A DNA stretch of 64,000 nt from Linnemannia hyalina (GCA_019671135.1 JAHRHY010000017.1:62001-126000), one strand, 5' to 3'. Shown: positions 23,601-39,360, counted from the first letter of the stretch. Notes: a model not told the origin generated them from the letters alone. Program-made: numbers and translations.

Positions 23601-23846
23601 GTTTATCTATGCTTGTGCAAAAATGGGGGTACATTTTACAATTTGCCATACCATGAACTTCTCCTGGTACCGATCATACTGGTCCCGCGTCGACTGGGCT
23701 TGCAAGGACTTGCGAGCTTCGGCCACAAGCTGGGAGCTTGCTAGCTCCTTCTGCTTATTACAGAGGTGATTTTGCTGTTCAACCCTATTGCGTTCGCGGT
23801 AGGTTTCCAGCTTAGATTTTGCTCTTGCCGGCTGGCTGCCTTGCAT
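20666..23846 (-). CDS. Crypton tyrosine recombinase with C-terminal GCR1_C-like domain
   Basis: Exon 1 is 23846-23652 (65 codons) and exon 2 starts at 23545; the 106-nt intron joins KFM to EWCDVSGY. The N-terminal SAM-like core-binding part includes STRDQYDRYQEKFM. A probable 117-nt in-frame intron (22513-22397, GTAAGT donor, TACTAAG acceptor) removes 39 codons with a poly-Phe/Pro stretch. Without it the product is ~985 aa, with it ~1024. Catalytic residues are visible: Arg in FRSEVTRQIRLPDL, HLGRKHGSRFAHMCG (H-x-x-R), Trp in HGNWASNRLSTHYL in place of the second His, and the nucleophile Tyr of THY. The C-terminal ~100 residues (DQLWQEWVYHGVDGSPSIAE, RWFGSAWRG) resemble the GCR1_C DNA-binding domain known from fungal Cryptons. 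The frame has no stop, so the enzyme may be active. The 23846 start is a choice; the frame is open to about 23933. Confidence 0.85.
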
Positions 23847-24048
23847 GCTCGTCTGCTGCCGTTTGTTTCGTGCTATGGCTTTGCCTTTAACAGAAAAGCT
23901 GCACGACTTGTTTAACGCGAAACAATAAAACAATAGAACGAAATAGTAAGTATGGTGGTATGGTGGATGCCAATCAGGTACAGGACATATCGCCCCAATT
24001 GTGCAAAGACCTTTTTAGCTTACCCGTGTCATTAATTAGTCGGGTATT

Positions 24049-24203
24049 GGGGGGGGGGGGGGGTGTGTGTAATGTGTATTGGGGTGTGGGCTTGTTTGAA
24101 TCAGGCTAATGTGGCGATGTGAAGTGAGAAAGAGGGAAGATTGGGGTGTGGGCTTGTCTGAATGAGGCTAATGTGGCGATGTGGAGTGGAGAAAGAGGGA
24201 AGA
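24049..24203. repeat. G-run and 62-bp direct tandem duplication
   Basis: A 15-G run (24049-24063) precedes two near-identical copies of a ~62-bp unit (about 24078-24139 and 24140-24203) starting ATTGGGGTGTGGGCTTG. They lie inside the right end of the presumed Crypton, upstream of its gene. Confidence 0.75.
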
Positions 24204-24428
24204 ATGGAGTGACATGCATGCGTTCCATGTGGATGATTCCGCCAGAAAAAAAAAATTATGCAAGGCTGCCTATCGGTTTAAAACCGTGCCTATGCCGACG
24301 GGGATAAACCCATATGTGTCACGTGACTTTTATAAACCGACCTTATGTGGATAACCCCGCAATAGTTTAGTATCATTTTGCATCGCCTTTCCTAATAAAC
24401 TCGACATTTCTTTCTTATTTCATGTGCC

Positions 24429-25654
<1,226 letters not shown>

Positions 25655-25725
25655 CGTCTTCCGTTTTCTACACTTCTCTTTTCTCCCTCCACTTTTTCTT
25701 TTTACTTTACTCTGGTCGTCTAACA

Positions 25726-26682
25726 ATGTTCGGCCGGTCCGACAAACGCATATCGCTGAACCCGCTCGACAACAGACAGTACGAGTCTGATACGACCCCC
25801 ATCATCACTGATTTCCAGGCACCACAGACACCAACTACTCCTACAACCCCCCGGACTCCCAGGCACCCGCCACAATCTTTCAACCACCAGCAAGGCTATC
25901 CTATTAACGGATCTGGCCATAATGGTGGTCAAAATGGCGGGAGGACTATGAAATCAGCCCCAATTCAGCTTCCAAGTGGAGGAGGAGGGTCCAGTGTTCA
26001 TAGCGGTAACAGTGGCTATGGGAACAATCGTTCTCAACAGCAACAACAATACGGAGATACCCAGAACGACGGCTACGGAGACGGAAACGGAGGAGGAGGA
26101 CGTGTTGGAGCCAGGAGGAACAACACATACCATAGCGGCCATCATACTCAACGGCCACAACAACAACGACACAACACTACTCACCACGGCAGCCGCAGCC
26201 GTCAACAACAACAGCAGCAACAACAACAGCAACCACAGGCACGCTCACAGATGATGTATCCACCATCACCTTCGCCACGGAGTCAAGCGGACCTGCATCA
26301 AGCATACCCACTTGCCCAACCAATGCACTCGCCCACCTCGCCCTCCTTCCACAGTCAATACCCGCCCTCGTCCCCAGGGTCTCCTCTCCCAGCATATGTG
26401 GAGCGGCCCCAGATGGCACCTCCCCCACCCAGTTACTCCCCTTCATCAAACATCCCTCAGCGCACGGCGGCAAGCGATCCGGAGTTGGCCATGTACGAGT
26501 CGAGTCAGTACTACACGAATCGGAATCGGGAACAGCAGCAGCAGAAGGAGGCCATGCGCCGACGCCGGCAGCAGCAAGAGGAAGAATCCAGCAAGGGCGA
26601 ATGTTGCAGTTGCTTCAAGGAAGTCGGCGAGTTCTGCCCCTGTATCTGCTTCTGCTGCATGTTCGGCGCCATAGCCGCCTAG
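25726..26682 (+). CDS. Disordered protein with Cys-rich CYSTM-like C terminus
   Basis: A single-exon gene of 318 aa starting in a good context (AACAATGTTC). The first ~285 residues are low-complexity: Gln, Asn, Gly, Pro and Ser runs, a PQTPTTPTTPRTPRHPP stretch, a polyglutamine block (about residues 165-175) and a Pro-rich SPSPRSQ/PPSSPGSP region. A Gln/Arg-rich helix (EQQQQKEAMRRRRQQQEEES) leads into the C-terminal tail with eight cysteines (GECCSCFKEVGEFCPCICFC, then CMFGAIAA). This compact Cys/hydrophobic tail resembles CYSTM modules of tail-anchored stress-related proteins and is a likely S-palmitoylation site, which would tether the protein to membranes with the disordered part in the cytosol. 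The function is unknown. A long CT repeat lies in its leader. Confidence 0.75.
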   Translation: MFGRSDKRISLNPLDNRQYESDTTPIITDFQAPQTPTTPTTPRTPRHPPQSFNHQQGYPINGSGHNGGQNGGRTMKSAPIQLPSGGGGSSVHSGNSGYGNNRSQQQQQYGDTQNDGYGDGNGGGGRVGARRNNTYHSGHHTQRPQQQRHNTTHHGSRSRQQQQQQQQQQPQARSQMMYPPSPSPRSQADLHQAYPLAQPMHSPTSPSFHSQYPPSSPGSPLPAYVERPQMAPPPPSYSPSSNIPQRTAASDPELAMYESSQYYTNRNREQQQQKEAMRRRRQQQEEESSKGECCSCFKEVGEFCPCICFCCMFGAIAA

Positions 26683-27136
26683 GAAACCCCCTGTTTTGTT
26701 TTCACTCCTTTGCTCTCGTTGCTGTGTTTTATTCCTTTGTTGTTCAGCATCTACCCCTTCCTCCATCTCCCCCTTTCTATACTCTCAACTGCCCCTTCGC
26801 TTTCGCTAATCCACCTACTTGTCAGATTTTTAACCCGTTCCCTGAGGCAGGACCTAATGTTCCTTCCCTAATCTAACCTCATCCATGCGATTTCTCCCAA
26901 AAAGTCAATAAACCTCATTCTTTGTACAGTATTTTCAATACACTTTTTCAAGGCGAGAACAATTGCTAATTGTTGAGTCGTTGTAATTGTGCCTATTGGC
27001 CTTGTTAGACTGCTTAACCAACGCCCAGCTATGAATGCGTGCTTTGCTAAACAACTCATCAATTGCTCACAATGAAGCACTAAAGATTTTGTTGAAAATG
27101 AACAACATATTGCCATTTTTTTTGCAACAGGCCAGG
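26683..27136. other. 3' flank up to the tandem duplication
   Basis: 3' UTR and terminator region of the CYSTM-like gene followed by sequence without coding signal. At about 27137 homology with the NLR 3' flanks at 36647 and 46002 begins. Confidence 0.4.
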
Positions 27137-27906
27137 GCTTGTCGTTGGTTTCCCTTTCTTCATTCAGGCGCTGGCTCTCTTAGTCAAGCTATGTTAATGG
27201 GTTGGCTGGTTGTTCATTCGTTAGTCCGGCATCTCGGAAGAGAAAATAGTAACAATGTGAGAAACGAAACGAAACTCAAGGCGAACAAGAGCAAGTACGA
27301 GCAAGTAAGAACCAAGCCCCAGCACTAGTACAGGAATGCAGACTGCCATCATTGGAAGAGGGGTCTTAACACAGAAAAGAATACCGATTATGCAAAACCT
27401 GAAAGAGCATCGTGTAGGGCACAACAACTAGACAGGAGGGGTGCTTGCTTGTTTTTCTTTCACTAGAGAATGTTGGCTTTTTATTTTTGTTTTCGTTCGA
27501 AGTAACAGGGAGGACACAATTATTATTTACAAGGAGTTGGACTTTTGAAGCACAATTTTGATGGATAAAACGAAAAGACAAAAAGAAAAAGTGAGAGAAA
27601 AAGAGAAAAGGTACAAATACATGAGAGGAAGAATCTGCCTTTTTTTTTTTTGTTTGAATGAGTTGGTTATTTTTTGGGTACAAAAAGAGAGAATCACGCG
27701 AAACTTCAAACGAATGAAGTTGTTAGAACTGACATTTTTTGTTGTTGCCAATGGAAAAAAAAAAAGAAATGGTTGAAAGAGAGCGGAAATGAAGGAGGAA
27801 ACCGAGAAAATATCCAAGGTCGAAGAAACCATTATGCTGAAAGTAGATCACACGGTGAAATGTGGACCATCTACAGCACAATGTCCGAGACGACTGCAAG
27901 AGACAT

Positions 27907-29927
<2,021 letters not shown>

Positions 29928-30090
29928 GATTATGAAAGAGAGGTTGGGTGGGAGATAAGGGAAGGAATGAGGATAAGTATAAGGAAGGAAAGGAAGAGAA
30001 GGCAAGAGAAGAAAAGGAGAAGATAATATGTGTGTGCACTGACTCGATTTGAGCAAAGAGAGACAGAAAAAAGATGCAAATCCATTTTCC

Positions 30091-30255
30091 TCAGCAAGGG
30101 GTTTGCACACTTGGTAGATTTGTCACCGCTGTTACTGCAGATAATAATACCTGCTGTTGCTGCACGACCGCTTGGAGCCGTTGTAAAAGATCGACAACTG
30201 AACAGTCCGGACAAACCGCAGTGATGGTGGCTTCATAGACCGACGACGGTTTTTG
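30091..30255 (-). pseudogene. Relic of DIP2-like gene 3' end, copy 1 (shortest)
   Basis: On the minus strand it carries KNRRRSMKPPSLRFVRTVQL, which matches KNRRWSMKLSPLRYVRTAQA in copy 3 and its counterpart in copy 2. Homology ends abruptly near 30255, so only the extreme C-terminal coding part remains. No functional product is expected. Confidence 0.6.
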
Positions 30256-31328
30256 GCGTGCACTTTCTATGCTATCTTGCACCGGCCATTGCCCTTCTGG
30301 ATGTATTCGAGGCAGCTTGGGATATCGTAATACCTGACAAGGTATTAATAACAGGGAGTTAAAGGCGCCCTCTTGGTTGCATTGTTTATATTTTTTTCCT
30401 TCGTCGACGACAGGTAATTAACTTCTGTGGAAGCGTCAATCTTTTTAAAAGTTAAAAAGAAGGGCGCCATCATCTTTGAACTTTCCCAATAACCATGAAC
30501 TTCCTTCTTATTTTAATATCACCCTTCTCCTTCCATTGCCTTTAGTCCCTGGTCCGTTCTCCCTTTCTTTCTCTCTCTCTCCCTCTCTCTTTCTCTCTCT
30601 CTCTCTCTCTTGACTCATGTACCGCGTTACATCACGAAGAAAGAGAGAGCCAATCCATGGTTGTATCTTGGTTTTGAGAGATATTGTTACAAAGCCAAGA
30701 CAAAAAAAAAAGAAAAAAGGGCAGGGGGTTAGCATGAAAAGAATCCTCGATCATCGAGTTCACTATTTTCCATGAATTGAACTTTTATATCCTTTGTGTA
30801 CACCAAGGGAAGCGAGGTGCATGGGCTAAGAAACAATTACAGCGTACAAGAAGGAAAGAGATTGAGAGCATTGACAATCGACCAGCAACCATTGACTGGC
30901 ACCCTTCTTATCATAGCCATGCCACAGTCCAGATAGACGCTCAACGTTGGCGACACACTGTCGTTTCATGTTTCCTTTTCTTCCCTTTTTACACTTCTCG
31001 TCATCACTTCACTCATTCATTCCTTTACTCGCCACTTTCCTCTTTTTTTCTCATCACCACAACTGTACTGCTCCACCACCTCCCTTTCATTTTCCTTGCT
31101 CGTCTCAACAACACACCTTTTCTTGCCTCCTCGCTTTCGTGACACATTCGCCAGTTTAGCACCAGTTGAACAGTCGAGCACTCCTTCTCCTTCCTTTGGT
31201 AGAGCGGCGGAATACTTTTTATCCATAACCACCGTCCCTTTGCCCGTACGTAGCACTGGAGAGGGAGCGTCTTTGAACTAACCATCGTCTTCGAGACCTA
31301 CACTTCTTAATAGAAAAGCCCATATATC
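30256..31328 (+). promoter_or_regulatory. NLR copy 1 promoter and leader
   Basis: From about 30463 it is homologous to 40335 onwards. From 30811 it appears identical to copy 2 (40655). It contains a CT-rich run (30555-30610), a pyrimidine-rich leader (30960-31120), and a short hairpin AATACCT/AGGTATT near 30330. No protein gene seen. The identical block spans promoter and coding start. Confidence 0.5.
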
Positions 31329-34300
31329 ATGACTCAAGACGTTCTCCCAACTTCACCTCAACCCACTGTCGATATCGACGATGCAGTCTCCGCCACCGCC
31401 GTCGCAAACCCTACTCTGAACAACAACCCGCCCGATCTTCACCTTGAATTCTTCCTTTGGAATTATCCCGACTTCCCTAAACCTACCATCAGGACCGAGT
31501 TGCCTCAAAACCTGGAGCGCATCGAGAAGTCTGAACAGTTGGTCTACTGGTGCTCCTTGCTTTTACAGCGTATGTCTTCTTCACCCAGCCTGGTCTGGGC
31601 TGAGCGGAAGTGGCTCGAAGGGGACTCTACGGAGCAGGATCGACTGCGCTGGATTGCTACCAGGATGATCGAGGAGTTTGTCCCGAACGTTGCCAGCAGG
31701 AGCTCCGTCGAGATTGCTGAGGTTGTCTCCCTAGGTCCTATTCTGGAGAAGGAGCCGTACCGCAAGTTGCTCTCGTCTATAATTGCAGCGTTTGATGATG
31801 CTCTTCTCCTGGACGTCACCCTACTCCAAGGTCTTGTCCAGTTGGTGCAGTCCAACTCCCCTGGGTACCTAGAAGCTGACGACCTTATCAAGATCCTCAG
31901 CATCCTCAGGGTTCGTCTGCAGGGAACTCATGGTCAGTCGTCAGAGTACTCCTACCAACTTGTTCTGGCCGTCTCCCGCGTCTTGGATGTGATGGCGGAG
32001 CATGGGGTCAAGGGCTTGGACCAGGTTGTCGAGCATGAGCCGCTTTCGGGGGTCTTGTCAACCTTGAAGGGAAGCTCGGACCCGTACATGATGTACCAGA
32101 CCTGCTATGCCTTCCAGGCTCTGCAGTATGTCCCCGACAATGAGACTCCTCTACAAGCAATCCTTCGACACTCTACAGGAGTTGCCAAAGGCCTCATCGA
32201 CATCACTGCCCTCACCAACCTGGACCTGGGCGCAATTCTCGAGGGCCTGTCCAGTCTCCAGAGCGCCTCCCTAGAGAGCACCTTTAACACTGTCAATACC
32301 GTTTATGGTGGTGCTTGCTCGGTGATGGAGAGTGGCCAATGTGCTCTGGGAGCTCTCAAGGAGAAGTATGGAACCGGAAAGAAGCAACCCTGGTATGGCG
32401 CCATCCGTGCCGCCCACGCCCTTGCTCAAGCCGGTCAAATGAAGGACTTTAACCGTTTCATCTGTGAGGCGCCTTGTCGTCGTGATCCATTGTTCCAGTG
32501 GGGCATATCCCAGATGCTGTTAGAGATGACGAGCGATGCCGCCTGGGATCACGCCACTCAAGAGCACGCCCTTTGTCTTCTCCTTGGACTTCACACTCGT
32601 GATCCTGAATGGAATCGAGATGAGAGCCTCAGAATCTACCTGTTCAGAACCATGGGACAGCTCAGCAACCTTGATGGTGAGGTTTTCAATGGCAACAAGA
32701 CTGGTATTCGCTACCCGATGAGGAGTCGTCTCCCTCCACCTACATCGTCACCTCTTCTCGCCCGAGTTCTGGATATTCCTGATGTCGAGTATGATCTGCA
32801 CTTGTTGAGGATGCAACGGCTTAGGGAGCGCAGTAAGGGCATTTATATTCCTCCGCAGGCGAAGCCGAGTTTGAAAGCGGGCGACGACACCCAGTTTCCG
32901 CTCATGGAGAAAGCCTTGGAGTTCCTGGCCAGCAATCGCCAAGTTCTGTTGTTGTTGGGGGATTCTGGTGCTGGAAAGTCGACTTTCACCCTCGAGCTGG
33001 AGCACACACTGTGGACGAACTATAAGAAGTACAGGCCCATTCCTCTTTACATTGACCTTCCTACCGTCGACAACCCGGCTCAGGAGCTGATCGAGAAGCA
33101 GCTGCAGTACCACAACTTCAGTGAGGACCAGATCCGGGAGATGAAGTTACATAGGAAGTTCATTCTCATCTGCGACGGTTATGACGAGAGTCAACTCAAG
33201 ATCAACATTCACACCACCAACCAGTTCAACCAGCCCGGACAGTGGAAGGTCAAGATTGTCATTAGTTGTCGCACCCAGTACCTCGGACAGGCCTACCGCT
33301 ACCGCTTTCAGCCGCTACCAGTCGGTCGTTCTGAAACCACTGCGACAGATCTCTTCCAGGAGGCGGTGGTCGCAGCGTTCACGAGAACCCAGATCCAGCA
33401 GTATGTCGAGGCGTATGTCAAGGAGCTGCCTTTACACGATCTTCTTCAGGACCGGTCGCCTTGGACAGCCCAGGAGTACATGGAAACGCTGATCAACATC
33501 CCTCATCTCATAGATCTCGTCTCCAACCCTTTTCTTTTGACCTTGGCTTTGGACGCCCTTCCTTCTGTCGTCGAGGCGAACAAGGATCTTTCGTCTATCC
33601 GCATTACGCGCGTGCAGCTCTACGACAGTTTCGTCAAGCGATGGCTCAAGGTCAACAAGATGAGACTGGAAAGCAGTCCATTGAGCGCCCAGGAGCGAAA
33701 AGAGTTTGATCTGCTCCTCGATGACAACTTTTCTTACCACGGCATCCACTACCAGAAGGGCCTTTCCAGAGCGATTTTCATGGACCATGCAGGAAACCCG
33801 ATCGTCGAGTATACCCATCTCCGCGACAAGGACACATGGAAGACTGAGTTCTTCAGTCCAAGTGGCCAGGCCAAGTTGCTTCGAGAGTCTAGCACGGTCA
33901 AGCGGTCCGGCTCTCACTTTCAGTTCCTCCATCGATCACTTCTGGAGTATTTTTATTCAAGGACTATTTTCGATCCTATGGACTACGACGCTGATGAGGA
34001 GGGTATGGAGGTGCGAGAACAGGTTTATGACTTCAGGACCAGCTTGGCTCGAAGAAGTGTTATCCAGGAGCCTTCAATCGTGCAGTTTTTGGCGGAGCGA
34101 GTGTTACAGGATCCGTCATTCCAACAACAACTCCATGATGTGATTGAGGAGTCCAAGTCGGATGTTGAGGTGGAGTCGAATCAGGTTGCAGCAGCGAACG
34201 CAATCACGATTCTCGTTAGGGCTGGTGTGAACTTCCGCGACGCCGATCTTCGAAATATCAAGGTCCCAGGCGCCGATCTCTCCGACGGGCAGTTCGACTA

Positions 34301-36500
34301 TGCTCAGTTCCAGGGCGCCAACTTGACGGGCGTCAACCTCGCGCGGAGCTGGATGAGGCAAGTGGATATGAGCGGTGCACAGATGCATGGCGTGAGTTTT
34401 GGAGAGCTACCCTACCTCGTAGCTGAGGGTGTTACTTCTGGCTGTGGTTATTCGCCTGACGGAAAGTTGCTTGCCGTCTCTGTGTGGAGTGGGGTCATTG
34501 ACGTGTACGAAACAACAACTTGGTCAAAGGTCCGCGAGCTCAGAGGACATATGGGTGGGATCATCGGCGCTACATTTTCGGCGGATAGTCAGCGCATCGT
34601 TTCTGCGGGCGAGGACAAGACAGTCCGGGTGTGGGAGAGTAACTGCGGTGTGGAGGCGGTGTTGGTCTTGGAAGGGCACACCAAGATTTTGCTCGACGCG
34701 TCGTTTTCTCCATGTGGCAAGAAGGTCGTTTCTTGCAGCTCCGATAAGACGATTCGGTTGTGGGATGCGCAGACAGGAGAGTGTCTTTTGGTTTTGGAGG
34801 GACATACCAGTATCGTCAGGAGCGTTCGATTCTCGGCCGATGGGCGGACTCTCGTCTCTGGGGGTGATGATGAGACGATTCGGTTCTGGAACGCCGAGAC
34901 TGGGGAGCCGGCCGCCGTTTGGACATCTCCCGTTGGGGCTGTGATTTGTCTAGGGTACTCGCCCAATGGACGATGGGTTGCTACGGGTCACGACTATGGC
35001 AACGCGTTGCTCTGGGATATCGCTAGCGGAGTGCCGAACACCAACCTGTATGGCCACACCCACCATCTCACAAGCATTGTCTTCTCCTCCAGTAGCCAGT
35101 GGCTCGCTTCCTCGGCCGTTGATGGATTCGTCAGGCTGTGGGATGTGTCGTCAGGAACGCTCATCGCTAACTTGAACGGCCACAAAGGCTCTGTCTTAAT
35201 GGTTGCCTTTGCTCCGAACGAGCGCCAAATCGCGTCGGTGGGTACAGACAAGAAAGTTCGCTTGAGGGATATCAATTCGAACGTGTCGATGTCGTCGGGT
35301 CTTGAGGCGGCACAACAGGATCAACGCGGCAGTAGTGTTGCGCTGGCGTATGCCCTTGATGGGGGTGCTATTTTCACTGTTGACGACGACCATATCATTC
35401 GGCGGTGGGATCGCGAGGCACTGGCAGCTGGAGGTGGAGGAGTAGGAGGAGGATTGTACGTGTCCGATATCTACGCCGACGATATTGAGGACATATTCTT
35501 CCTTTGGTGTGCAGCCTTTTCTCCGGATCGCCGCCAGATCGCCGCCAGCGTTGACGAACGTGCTATCCGATTGATGAGTGTGCGACCCGGTCCTGACACT
35601 GCACCTGCCGCGCGCTTGAAGGGCCATCTTCGGCCTGTGACGACTTTGACCTACTCGTCGTGTGGTCGTTGGCTCCTTTCTGCCTGTTCGGATAAGGCAG
35701 CACGGTTGTGGGATCTGCAAGCCGATGGTTCGGCGCCGGGGCAAGGGGGACATGTTCTTGTGCAGCTGGAGGAAAGCGATTCGGCTACGATAGAGGCTGT
35801 AGCCTTTTCACCCACTGGGCACCAACTTGCGGTTGGGTTCTCTTCTGGCACTGTGTCACTGTTTGATCCTGTCTCGAAGGCGCTTGTTGTTACGTCCAAG
35901 AAGAAGCTACAGGCTGGTAGTCGTTTTAACCGTCATCTTGTATTGAAGTACTCTCCGAGCGGGCGCCAACTGGCTATGGGTACTGCCGCGGGGTTGATCT
36001 ACCTCTGGGATGTTGCTCAGTCGGCGGCGGAAAGGGAAACAGAGAAGGAGGAGCCCGGTGTTTTGGTCCAGCTGTTGGAGAGTCCCCAGGAGATCAGCGC
36101 GCTTGCCTACTCGCCTTGCGGTACCTGGATCGCCTCTGGCAGCATTGATGAGACCGTTCGACTCTGGCATCGCCAATCGGAGGAAGAGAACACCTGGTCG
36201 TGTGTGTCTGTGGTCCGTGGGTTCTTTGGATGTATTCTGGATGTCGTCTGGAACCCGGTTGTGCCGATGGAGTTTGCGACGGCTTGCAAGGATGGGTCTG
36301 TTCGCGTTTGGGGCGTGTCGCCGGGAGTTGGTGGTAAAGATATGAGTAAGGGGGAAGGGGTTGATGTTCGGCTCCTGTGGGGCACTGATGTTGGGATCTT
36401 GTGTGCGGCGGATATGAAATTAAAAGGAGTTGTGGGGCTGGATTTGACGAACCGTACGCTGTTGGTACAACGCGGTGCTGTTGAGGCTTTGGAGGCGTGA
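31329..36500 (+). CDS. NLR-like NACHT-pentapeptide-WD40 protein, intact copy
   Basis: A single exon of 1723 aa. Residues 1-~500 form an uncharacterised, Leu-rich helical N-terminal region. The NACHT/NTPase part has a Walker A near 543-551 (GDSGAGKST), a Walker B near 611-619 (FILICDGYDES) and a sensor-like CRTQY at about 655. About 960-1025 is a pentapeptide-repeat linker (A-D/N-L-x-x type: GADLSDGQFDYAQFQGANLT). About 1036-1700 holds around 13-14 WD40 blades (for example SADSQRIVSAGEDKTVRVWE). This is the architecture of fungal NLR-like STAND NTPases: ligand sensing by WD40, oligomerisation by NACHT, output by the N terminus. Such proteins act in non-self recognition and programmed cell death in filamentous fungi; here that is inference. 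No CARD-, HeLo- or PNP-type effector domain is recognised. Start context is ATATATCATGA in a CT-rich leader; the mRNA appears intronless. Confidence 0.9.
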   Translation: MTQDVLPTSPQPTVDIDDAVSATAVANPTLNNNPPDLHLEFFLWNYPDFPKPTIRTELPQNLERIEKSEQLVYWCSLLLQRMSSSPSLVWAERKWLEGDSTEQDRLRWIATRMIEEFVPNVASRSSVEIAEVVSLGPILEKEPYRKLLSSIIAAFDDALLLDVTLLQGLVQLVQSNSPGYLEADDLIKILSILRVRLQGTHGQSSEYSYQLVLAVSRVLDVMAEHGVKGLDQVVEHEPLSGVLSTLKGSSDPYMMYQTCYAFQALQYVPDNETPLQAILRHSTGVAKGLIDITALTNLDLGAILEGLSSLQSASLESTFNTVNTVYGGACSVMESGQCALGALKEKYGTGKKQPWYGAIRAAHALAQAGQMKDFNRFICEAPCRRDPLFQWGISQMLLEMTSDAAWDHATQEHALCLLLGLHTRDPEWNRDESLRIYLFRTMGQLSNLDGEVFNGNKTGIRYPMRSRLPPPTSSPLLARVLDIPDVEYDLHLLRMQRLRERSKGIYIPPQAKPSLKAGDDTQFPLMEKALEFLASNRQVLLLLGDSGAGKSTFTLELEHTLWTNYKKYRPIPLYIDLPTVDNPAQELIEKQLQYHNFSEDQIREMKLHRKFILICDGYDESQLKINIHTTNQFNQPGQWKVKIVISCRTQYLGQAYRYRFQPLPVGRSETTATDLFQEAVVAAFTRTQIQQYVEAYVKELPLHDLLQDRSPWTAQEYMETLINIPHLIDLVSNPFLLTLALDALPSVVEANKDLSSIRITRVQLYDSFVKRWLKVNKMRLESSPLSAQERKEFDLLLDDNFSYHGIHYQKGLSRAIFMDHAGNPIVEYTHLRDKDTWKTEFFSPSGQAKLLRESSTVKRSGSHFQFLHRSLLEYFYSRTIFDPMDYDADEEGMEVREQVYDFRTSLARRSVIQEPSIVQFLAERVLQDPSFQQQLHDVIEESKSDVEVESNQVAAANAITILVRAGVNFRDADLRNIKVPGADLSDGQFDYAQFQGANLTGVNLARSWMRQVDMSGAQMHGVSFGELPYLVAEGVTSGCGYSPDGKLLAVSVWSGVIDVYETTTWSKVRELRGHMGGIIGATFSADSQRIVSAGEDKTVRVWESNCGVEAVLVLEGHTKILLDASFSPCGKKVVSCSSDKTIRLWDAQTGECLLVLEGHTSIVRSVRFSADGRTLVSGGDDETIRFWNAETGEPAAVWTSPVGAVICLGYSPNGRWVATGHDYGNALLWDIASGVPNTNLYGHTHHLTSIVFSSSSQWLASSAVDGFVRLWDVSSGTLIANLNGHKGSVLMVAFAPNERQIASVGTDKKVRLRDINSNVSMSSGLEAAQQDQRGSSVALAYALDGGAIFTVDDDHIIRRWDREALAAGGGGVGGGLYVSDIYADDIEDIFFLWCAAFSPDRRQIAASVDERAIRLMSVRPGPDTAPAARLKGHLRPVTTLTYSSCGRWLLSACSDKAARLWDLQADGSAPGQGGHVLVQLEESDSATIEAVAFSPTGHQLAVGFSSGTVSLFDPVSKALVVTSKKKLQAGSRFNRHLVLKYSPSGRQLAMGTAAGLIYLWDVAQSAAERETEKEEPGVLVQLLESPQEISALAYSPCGTWIASGSIDETVRLWHRQSEEENTWSCVSVVRGFFGCILDVVWNPVVPMEFATACKDGSVRVWGVSPGVGGKDMSKGEGVDVRLLWGTDVGILCAADMKLKGVVGLDLTNRTLLVQRGAVEALEA

Positions 36501-37410
36501 TGATGGAGGAAGGTTGATGAAGGGTATGGGGACGCCTTTTGGTCAGGAAGAAGAAATAAACAGCACTCTGATAAAGAAACAATGAAAGATCTGAATGCAT
36601 GTACCTATCCGGTTGTGCAATTGACGCATGTGCATGGGGATGGCGTGCTTGTCGTTGGTTTCTCTTTCCCCATTCAAGTGCTGGCTTTTAGTCAAGCTGT
36701 ATTAGTGGGTTGGCTGGTTGTTCATTCGTTAGTCCGGCATCTCGGAAGAGAAAATAGTAACAATGTGAGAAACGAAACGAAACTCAAGGCGAACAAGAGC
36801 AAGTACGAGCAAGTAAGAACCAAGCCCCAGCACTAGTACAGGAATGCAGACTGCCATCATTGGAAGAGGGGTCTTAACACAGAAAAGAATACCGATTATG
36901 CAAAACCTGAAAGAGCATCGTGTAGGGCACAACAACTAGACAGGAGGGGTGCTTGCTTGTTTTTCTTTCACTAGAGAATGTTGGCTTTTTATTTTTGTTT
37001 TCGTTCGAAGTAACAGGGAGGACACAATTATTATTTACAAGGAGTTGGACTTTTGAAGCACAATTTTGATGGATAAAACGAAAAGACAAAAAAGAAGTGA
37101 GAGAAAACGAAGAGAAAAGGTACAAATATATGAGAGGAAGAATCTGCCTTTTTTTTGTTTGTTTGAATGGGTTGGTTTTTTTAGGTACAAAGAGAGAGAA
37201 TCACACGAAACTTCAAACGAATGAAGCTGTTAGAACTGACATTTTTTGTTGCTGGCAATGGGAAAAAAAGAAATTGTTAAAAGAGAGCGGAAATGGAGGA
37301 GGAAACCGAGAAAATATCCAAGGTCGAAGAAACCATTATGCTGAAAGGGGATCACACGGTGAAATGTGGGCTGGTCAACAGCACAAGGTCCGTGACGATA
37401 CAAGACATAT
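36501..37410. other. NLR copy 1 and RRM copy 2 3' flanks (duplication junction)
   Basis: Contains the 3' UTRs of two convergent genes. The seam, where the NLR 3' flank meets the RRM 3' flank, is at 36647 (GCTTGTCGTTGG); the same seam is at 46002. No gene. Confidence 0.6.

Positions 37411-39360
<1,950 letters not shown>

Larger units (their letters stand above)
20406..24428. mobile_element. Crypton (tyrosine-recombinase element)
   Basis: A region with one large minus-strand tyrosine recombinase gene and no terminal inverted repeats, as expected for Cryptons. Candidate boundaries are an 11-bp direct repeat, TTTCATGTGCC, at 20406-20416 and 24418-24428. A second shared direct word, TTATAAACC, lies slightly inside each end (20383-20391, just outside the first repeat, and 24330-24338), so exact ends are uncertain by up to ~100 bp. 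The element abuts the Tc1/mariner-type transposon (94 bp apart). Confidence 0.6.

Noticed and set aside
20383..24338. TTATAAACC direct repeats as the true Crypton ends
   Set aside because: The spacing to the TTTCATGTGCC repeats differs (23 vs 88 bp), so both pairs cannot be ends; the longer repeat was preferred.
33432..35899. Antisense frames within the NLR gene
   Set aside because: Shadows of the WD40/NACHT coding sequence, repeated identically in copy 2, without splice or start support.
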